From Aplectana chamaeleonis (Eukaryota; Nematoda; Chromadorea; Rhabditida; Cosmocercidae): DNA of 64,000 bases. A program made the position numbers and the translations under genes. Where the stretch lies: the NCBI GenBank assembly GCA_029168955.1, contig JAPDOI010001322.1:119501-183500 (forward strand). Direction: 5' to 3'. How positions within the stretch are numbered: position 1 is the stretch's first letter; every line of letters begins with the position of its first letter. The notes beneath the pieces were generated by a model. It ran no database searches. It was given only the letters and a program-made list of their open reading frames with translations, and was not told the origin of the DNA. Of this stretch, positions 58,001-64,000 are shown piece by piece.

Positions 58001-61000
58001 GGAATGCGCTCGTTCAAAATTGTTTCGAACGTTTTTTTTCATTTTTCGATCGTTCCAAAATGTTTCGAACGAGAAATTTTAAAATTTCGTTCGTTCGAAA
58101 TTTTTTTCGAAACAGCACAACTATACTGATAACATAATATAATCAGTTTCCTATATGAAGGCAAGCTAAGAGGGATCATGACCAGGGCTGTGTGGATTTT
58201 TTTTTCGAATATTTCGCAAACGGAAACAGAAGAAAATGGCTAAAAATCACCGGAAACGGAATTTAGGAAACGGAAAGGGAACAAAACAAAAATCATAGTG
58301 CGCTTCAATGATAATTTTCTCCGCGGCTCATGGCTTCACATGTACTTCGATAGTTTGTAATCTCAATCCATTCGGTCACGCACCAGCTCTAGAACAGCTA
58401 GCGAACCGAAAATAATAAGATTTCAAGCATGAAAGGAGGACGTGCTGATGCAGGTTCTCATATTGAGCTGCAAATAGGTCCGCTCGAGAAACTCTTCTTA
58501 TAGTGTGCTGCTGATCTATCTGATGACGAGTTCCTCACTTCGATTGATTTTTTTCATCGCGATTGAAGTTCTAAGACGGCTGCGAGTAGATGTGGCCCCC
58601 ACTTTTGTTTAGAGAGTAGTTGTTCGTTTGAGGCCGATCCCAGAAGGTGATCTAGAGTACAAAACTTTGTAGATATCGATTTCGGACGCTGAGAGGATTG
58701 TTCCCACTGTGCATCGCGAGGGAAGTTCTCTTGTTGTAGACCGTGGCCAGATTGATGCCCTTGTAGCGTACCTTGTGGGGGTCGGCGTCCTTGCTGCCGG
58801 CCACTACGAAGATCGCACCTATGTACATAACTACTGTTAGCTCCGGTTAAAGGGGTGGTGGCTCAAAGACTCTCCAATTGCATAACGTGCTGCTGCTAGC
58901 GACTCGTTCTGCTGTTAATGAGGGGCCGCACTTGGGGGCTGGCATTGAGTTCAACTCCTCGTCATCAGCAACAGGTGCCACTAACTGCAGCACAAGTTAC
59001 CGATAAGAAGTGGTCGAAATCCGGTATGAGTTGGAAGCACGTGCTGCTGACAAAGAGGAGTTTAACTCGGTGTGGGCCTTGCCGTGTAAATTCTATTGCG
59101 CTGAAGTGAAACTCCGGGAGGGTGTGAGTAGCTAGGGAGACAAAGGGGAAACGTTTCTGCATCTTTCGTCCCTCCATCAGCGGAGCCGACAACGATCAGC
59201 CAATAGCTCAGTGGTTCGAGAAAAATGTAATAAGAAGTGGGAAAGGCAAACTATGGTGGTAAATGAGATGAGACTGTTAAGCACGATTCGATGACGAGAT
59301 AACATCGCTTACTCACTCGTGCATCGTCACCCAAAGTTGGGATTGGGGAACCACAAGCTGTGAGCCAGGTTGAAGTAGCGGGACGGGGATCATAGCGATC
59401 AGGATTCAACTCACGTTCTGATAATCGCAGAGAGACCGCGACTTTAGGTGCTGGTGTGGCACGACCATTCACCTTATAGCAAAATTCGTTTCCGTTTTCG
59501 ACCCCAAAAACCCGGAAACGGAACGGAGCAGCCCAAAACGTATAGGAAATACGGAAACAGAATCGAAAACAATGGTTACGCACAGCACTGATCATGAGCA
59601 TTTGCGTTTGCGGTGGGAGTATGCTGTTATGATGTGACTTCTTAGTGCTCGTTCACTCCTATAGAACGGGACAGCTGAGGAAGGGGATAGAATTCATAAG
59701 TAAGAGGTGAAGAGAGTGAAGGAAAAGTCGTGGAGCCATGTCGACGGCGAACAACCGACTCGCAGAATTGCTTGGGAAGCATTTATCGAATTTTGACAAG
59801 ATAAGTGTTTAACACAGCATTATAAGGCTGATATCCAACATCTGTATTCAGGGCTGAGTAGGTGAGGGAGTGGAATTGATAGACCAGGGGTGGGCACTGA
59901 TGGAATGGAGAGAACGCTCTTTGGTGGGAATTTCGAAAGTTCCAAACCGAAGCATGTTATCGTACAAATGGGTAATGGCCAGCGAAATCCATTATTGATA
60001 GTAAGGCCTTGCGTGGAAGGACGAAATTCCTCTCTCTCCCTATCCGATCCCATTTTCGATTAATTTTCTCAACAAAAAGTAGATGCATAAACGAAAAATC
60101 GAACACCGCTCAGTGTCGCGAGTTTAGTTTTCAAAGTACTTGTGCACATCCACAAGTACCCCGCGAAGCAGCGTGGGTGTGCACGCTAGTGTAACTACAC
60201 CTGTGGATAGTACAAACGTCTCGCTGTTTAAAAAACAGTTGTGTCCGAGAGTGATCGTCCAGCTACGGAAAGTGCGAGCGTTCGCGTCGCTTCAGGCATA
60301 TGGTTTTAACCTAGAGAGACATGGAACGCGGCTGGCTTGTATCTCCCTACAGATAAATATAGCATTATTCCTGAGCTTCATATCGATGTGATTTATAAGA
60401 ATAATTTGAAGCTGTAATCGATTTGTGGCGACAGTTAAATATCAACCGCTTTACCCGCGACGTTTCGGGTCACAGACCCATCATCTGGCGGCTTAAATGC
60501 GATTGAATGGCCGTAGAACATACATTAAACAGCGGCACAGATCTGACCTACCGCTGCGCGGTGGAGGGGTGGATGGGGAAGGGTGGTTTTCTTGAAACGG
60601 CTCAGATAAAAACAGTCCACTTCCCGCCGGTCAAGTCGGGCTAGTCGACTTCGCGCGGCTCCAATTTTGTGGGCGTGGCACAGCGCCCCACTTCCCGTGG
60701 AGAGAGAGGTTTTCCAGTCTTCCCGCGGAGTGTCGGCAGGCATTCGGCTATTCCTGGGGGTCAACGAACACTCACTCATCGATTCCCACATTGGAATCAT
60801 CATTGCACCACATACTAGAGTGGAGCCATTGAACAATCGCTGAGCAGAGAACGCTGTGTTGAGACTCTTTCCAAAACCCGCGCTGTATGCGACGCTGGCT
60901 CTGGGCAGGTGAGCCATTGTCTGTTGATGGCATCTGCGGATGAAAAGACTGCAAGCGCAAGTGAGTGTAGTAAGCAACCGTGTGTAAGCTTACTCCTTAC

Positions 61001-63884
61001 TTGTCAGTGGCAGTTCAAGATGAAGAGCCCAGATGGGGATTTTTGAAATTTTGTTCCAACAGACCTTTATCTAAAGGGTGATTTTAAAGTGTGCCACAAA
61101 CTGCTTCTGGATTGTTTTCTGCCAGTCGTCAAATTAGCCGTAACGCCATGGCAGAAGGGCCGCGGAGTGCTTGTTCAACGTGTACGGGCAGTAAACGAAA
61201 CGGCGCTGCCGATTTCCCGCGACCGATCTATTGGCCTTCCACGGGAGTGGTTACGGCACGTCGGCTAGTGGTACTGCGGGAAGTGTGACGTCTCTATCTG
61301 AGGACCTGCTCAACCACAGCACAAACGAAAAATGGTGGGGACCGTCAAATGTCGCTAATCAGTGAGGTCATATCGGAGTGTTAGCATCTTCATCGCATCC
61401 TTCATTTCTTTCCGGTTGTTCATCATCGGGGAATGCAACCGTATCTCCAAAGCTTCACTTACTCCTTTTTCAGCCGTCTCAGTAATGTTTCTATACAGTA
61501 TACTTGCTCTCATTTTTGGCGCGGCTTCATACGATGCTTGGAAAATGCACTGTTGAGATACGATGACGGCGATCTCAGAGCGCGCATATGCTCATCCAGC
61601 CTTTTGAGGAGAGGCCTATCGGTTTCGCCGATGTAAAAGGCTCCACATCCCAGGCAGGTGACCTTGTAGACTACATTACGTGCTAGGCATATTTGTAGAT
61701 CTGCAGTACAATATCTGCAATCGGTACGGAAATATTGGTGGAAATATTACATCAAAACGGCTACATGGAGAACGACTTCGTTACCTAGCGTCCGTATCAA
61801 TCTACATCTGGAACTGCTCTTGTTCTTCCTTTTGGTGAACGAAAGTTTTGCCAAGAAAGTGAACAGAGCAGTACAACGATCAGCTCTTCCTCTCCGACTT
61901 GTGTTCCGTCCACCCGCCACACTACGAGACCTTCTAACTTCATCCAGCCTTTACGAGGACCGCTGTGGGCGTACCGATTGCAGATATTGTACTGCAGATC
62001 TACAAATATGCCAAGCACGAAATGTAGTCTACAAGGTCACCTGCCTGGGATGTGGAGACTTTTACATCGGCGAAACCGGTAGGCCTCTCCACAGGAGACT
62101 GGATGAGCATATGCGCGCTCTGAGATCGCCGTCATCGTATCTCAACAGTGCATTTTTCAAGCATCAAACATCACGACTTGCATATGAAGCCGCGCCAGAA
62201 ATGAGAGCAAGTATAGTGTATAAAAACATTACCGATACGGCCGAAAGAAAGGTAAGGGAAGCTTCGGAGATACGGTTGCATTCCCCGCCGATGAACACAC
62301 GGGAAGAAATGATTGATGCGATGAAGATGGTAACTTTCCGATCTGACCTCACTGATAAGCGACATTTGACGGTCCCCACCATTTTTCGTTTGTGCTGTGG
62401 TTGAGCAGGTCGTTTCAAGAAGACCACCCTCCCATCCACCCGTCCACCGCGCAGCGGTAGGTCAGATCTGTGATGATGTTTGATGTATGTTCTACGGCCA
62501 TATAATTGCATTTTAGCCGCCAGATGATGGGTCTATGTCCCGAAACGTCGTGGATGAAGTAGTTGATATTTAACTGTCGCCACAAATCGATTACAGCTTC
62601 AAATTATCCTTATACATCTCCCTAGAGAGTTAAGCGATTTTTTTCGGCGACAAGACCGCTCCTACTGTCCCAGGCTGGGCAATCACCCAAAGGCGCGACT
62701 GTGAATACAATTTTCATTCGGTTAATGTGTTTTGTGATTCTATTTTTACTGCTTCGCCTTGCGAACCCTTACAATTTCATTTTGATTTTTGAGGCACTAA
62801 TCGACGGCTATCATCCGTGCCATTTCGGGAGGAACGATCTTGCTATAGTCGAATTGAAGAGTGATATTCCGAAAGAAGAAGCTCTGCCAATCTGCTTGCC
62901 AACAGCGGATCAGACTATAAATCAAGATTTGATCGCGCTCGGATACGGAAAAAGTAAGCAAAAAAGTTTCGAGTCTTCGGCTCTACCTTAGGCAAGGGAC
63001 ACTCAAGTTCTATTTCTGTAAATGAAGAGAAACCCTTATATCTAAAGATCGACACCGTTAGCAATTAGTTTTGTCCAAGAAGTTCTATGGGGATACTTGT
63101 CTCGAATTCTGAGTGTTTCCATCCAAACTCAGCGTGTTCTCTTCCCATTTCGTTTATGAAGCCTTGAAAAATAAATCTCCTTTCCTCGCTACTACTCCAT
63201 AAGAACGTAAAGGCCAACCGAACATTGCTCGACACGACGCGGTTGCGTCACGACTCTCGTAAACAAAATTCATGATAGCAATTTGATAAAGGGTATGAAA
63301 GAAGGGGAGAGCGGTGTGTTTCACATTCACATACCGTCCTTTTCCAGGGGTCAGCAGTTCAGGATCTCCCTAGAGTAGATAGTAGGAAAACAGCAGGACC
63401 GGCAGTCAAGATATAACAAAGCAGGAGTACAAACTTAGAAAATTATAGAGCCGCGACGCAATCGCGTCGTGTCGAGCAATGTTCGGTTGGCCTTTACGTT
63501 CTTATTACTACTCCTGCTATCTGATATGAGGATTAATCTATTCTGCTCCTTGGAAGGTCTTAATCTGGCAAAATGTTAGAGTCTTAGTTTTCTTCTCTCG
63601 TTCTGAATCCTTGTGTGTACTTGTTCCAGTGAAAATTCAGTGGTCACCCACAAGCTAATTCCCTTTCTGAAACATCGTCATCTATTCAGCTTCTAGAAAA
63701 TGTAATGAGTACGGGATCAATCGTTTTTTGAGCCTTGGTTTGTTTTCTAATACATTTCTCCCTTTCAGGTGAGCAGTCAGATCATTTGCTTAACCAACTC
63801 AGGCAGATAAAGTTGCAAGTTTCGGAAAGAAATTCAGAGAAAAAGCTGATTTTGGCCAAGTATGAGTCGAACGCTGTTTGCAAG
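52077..63884 (+). CDS. trypsin-like serine protease gene (S1 family), partial at both ends
   Basis: Exons visible: 52077-52172, 53057-53177, 53264-53390, 62794-62953, 63769-63884. Splice phases (1, 2, 0, 1, 0 at successive donors) agree at every junction. Exon 1 has LSKRSIGGSTTSDGEYPW, the activation site (usual IVGG; here SIGG). Exon 2 has CSGVLISQRHILTAAHC, containing the catalytic histidine. Exon 3 has VFGLTHWFIPGQHMKIYVG, exon 4 has RNDLAIVELKSDIP with the catalytic aspartate and ICLPTADQTI, and exon 5 ends SNAVCK just where GDSGGP with the catalytic serine should follow, outside the window. The signal-peptide exon was not found upstream of 52077. Introns are 884, 86, 9403 and 815 bases. 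Likely secreted; substrate unknown. Confidence 0.85.
55005..58125. mobile_element. hAT-like element interrupted by a TA element
   Basis: The ends TATACTTGTACACGG and the complement of TATAGTTGTGCTG are flanked by CTGATGAC (54997-55004) and CTGATAAC (58126-58133), an 8-bp target duplication with one difference. Both ends pass into TTCGTTCG/TTTCGAAC low-complexity DNA (55018-55220 and 57720-58110). No transposase was recognised. Removal of the inner element leaves about 0.97 kb. Confidence 0.72.
55229..57383. mobile_element. 2.16-kb inverted-repeat element with TA target duplication
   Basis: The left end GGGTGGTATTAAATGGGGTG and right end complement GGGGTGGTAGTAATTGGGGT align, and both continue into TTAAACGCGAATTAA-type sequence, about 35 bases in all. 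TA lies at 55227-55228 and 57384-57385. The frames inside (for example 56544-56876 plus, 110 codons) have no transposase motif. It lies within the hAT at 55005-58125. Confidence 0.65.
58183..59590. mobile_element. hAT-like non-autonomous element
   Basis: The left terminus CAGGGCTGTGTGG and right terminus complement CAGTGCTGTGCG are flanked by ATCATGAC (58175-58182) and ATCATGAG (59591-59598), seven of eight bases alike. Subterminal DNA repeats CGGAAACGGAA words at both ends. The interior of about 1.1 kb has no transposase. A stretch on the minus strand near 59440-59380 (GAACGTGAGTTGAATCCTGA) resembles a tRNA-type B box, so an old SINE may be included. Confidence 0.75.
60601..61302. mobile_element. 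702-bp inverted-repeat element in the left Penelope-like arm
   Basis: The end CTCAGATAAAAACAGTCCAC is complementary to the other end GTGTGACGTCTCTATCTGAG with few mismatches, and both continue with CTTCCCGC. The intact right arm shows the empty site (GTTTCAAGAAGACC next to GAGCAGGTC), so the insertion point is certain to about two bases. The frames inside (60977-60525 minus) are not coding. No clear target duplication was found. Confidence 0.75.
61310..61740 (-). pseudogene. second GIY-YIG copy, minus strand, frameshifted
   Basis: The minus strand repeats the same domain: GTCACCTGCCTGGGATGTGG, then a frame with YEAAPKMRASILYRNITETA and RLHSPMMNNRKEMKDAMKML, ending at the same CGGTCCCCACCATTTTTCG sequence. 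More indels are present than in the plus copy. Confidence 0.75.
61820..62404 (+). pseudogene. C-terminal GIY-YIG endonuclease of a canonical Penelope-like element
   Basis: The frame runs LRLVFRPPATLRDLLTSSSL, CGRTDCRYC (paired cysteines), then VVYKVTCLGCGDFYIGETGR (GIY- and YIG-type strands with the CxxC spacer), PLHRRLDEHMRALRS (arginine and RxxEH helix), and TAERKVREASEIRLHSPP (glutamate-containing segment). This order, after the RT linker (RLVFRPPPTLRDLL), is the canonical layout and differs from the permuted element at 4-7 kb. The RT is missing. A frame change near 61835 separates it from FAKK-upstream sequence. Confidence 0.85.
63202..63502. mobile_element. 301-bp MITE with TA target duplication in the last visible intron
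   Basis: AGAACGTAAAGGCCAACCGA at the left is mirrored exactly by TCGGTTGGCCTTTACGTTCT at the right, and complementarity extends about 55 bases per arm, with ACATTGCTCGACACGACGCG. TA flanks lie at 63200-63201 and 63503-63504. It lies within intron 62954-63768 of the protease gene. A related single end, AGAACGTAAACGCCAACCGA, occurs near 16645. Confidence 0.85.
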
Positions 63885-64000
63885 GTGGGTTTTACGAAAT
63901 CAACGTCCAGATAAACCAAAAAGAAGAAAAATTGGGTATTACTAATGCATGCACACCAGCTAAGAGACTTGAGCTCCCGTATTCCTCGCATCAGCACCGA

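Larger units (their letters stand above)
60392..62614. mobile_element. inverted (head-to-head) pair of Penelope-like element 3' parts
   Basis: Right arm, plus strand: 61820-62404 encodes a C-terminal GIY-YIG domain, followed by a 3' UTR to about 62614. The left arm carries the same sequence on the minus strand: coding part 61740-61310, 3' UTR 60600-60392, with a 702-bp element inserted between them. The outer 3' UTRs share CGACGTTTCGGG/CCCGAAACGTCG and ATTTGAAGCTGTAATCGATT. The two 5' ends meet near 61740-61800. Inverted junctions of this kind are common for Penelope-like elements. Confidence 0.82.
53391..62793 (+). other. 9.4-kb intron of the protease gene filled with transposons
   Basis: It starts GTGAGT and ends TTTTTGAG. 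The acceptor is unusual in lacking the CAG of nematode consensus, so the exon border could shift slightly. It contains a hAT with a TA element inside it, a second hAT, and an inverted Penelope-like pair with another insert. 53391-54996 has no recognised element or gene. Confidence 0.7.

Noticed and set aside
59190..59420. tRNA-like words (TAGCTCAGTGGTTCGAG near 59205, GAGTTGAATCC on the minus strand near 59410)
   Set aside because: The two words are on opposite strands and no cloverleaf forms; at most an old SINE remnant inside the hAT element.
60525..60977. 150-codon minus frame
   Set aside because: It crosses the border between the Penelope-like 3' UTR and the inserted 702-bp element, so it cannot be an old gene.
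1..64000. CRISPR arrays, bacterial promoters, Shine-Dalgarno sites, operons
   Set aside because: Spliced genes and eukaryotic retroelements show this is nematode-like nuclear DNA; tandem arrays here have no spacer-like unique segments.

Overview
The window looks like one intergenic-to-genic stretch of a strongylid-type nematode genome (hookworm-like). That placement is inferred from short introns (54-86 nt) with T-rich AG acceptors, a trypsin-like gene of the kind common in these worms, and Tc1/mariner, RTE, CR1-like and Penelope-like elements. No rRNA, tRNA, CRISPR array or bacterial operon was recognised. All ORFs longer than about 100 codons that I can name belong either to transposable elements or to two host genes.

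Host genes. (1) A SET-domain protein gene on the minus strand (3346 down to 237). Eight exons can be chained with consistent reading phase, but one in-frame TAA lies in the SET-N region. (2) A trypsin-like serine protease gene on the plus strand (52077 to 63884 and beyond). Five exons with consistent phase are visible; the His exon, the Asp exon and the exon before the expected GDSGGP exon are present, and the gene leaves the window at the right. Its third visible intron is 9.4 kb of nested transposons. A possible small secreted protein lies at 36337-36681 (weak).

Layout. 0-3.4 kb: SET gene, with a dispersed repeat at the very left edge. 4.3-9.2 kb: Penelope-like element with the GIY-YIG domain placed before the reverse transcriptase, plus a truncated upstream copy. 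10.2-12 kb: MITE and foldback element. 12.2-20.4 kb: CR1-like LINE on the minus strand, split in two by a 5-kb element with 25-bp inverted termini. 21-27 kb: small palindromic elements and a hAT relic that carries a copied piece of the SET gene. 27.8-32.4 kb: a 4.54-kb foldback element (arms about 1.83 kb) flanked by TA. 38.1-41.2 kb: RTE-type LINE. 43.2-45.1 kb: mariner nested in another inverted-repeat element. 47.5-51.8 kb: hAT-like element with a perfect 8-bp target duplication, tandem arrays and a GC-rich TA element. 52-64 kb: protease gene with its transposon-filled introns.

The window is therefore best read as two host genes embedded in layered mobile DNA. Nested insertions give a relative order of events in several places: CR1-like LINE before the 5-kb element; hAT at 55.0 kb before the TA element inside it; Penelope-like inverted pair before the 0.7-kb element inside its left arm; the 43.2-45.1 kb element before the mariner. 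Coordinates of elements whose ends were found by eye are good to a few bases where a target duplication is stated, otherwise to about 10-30 bases.
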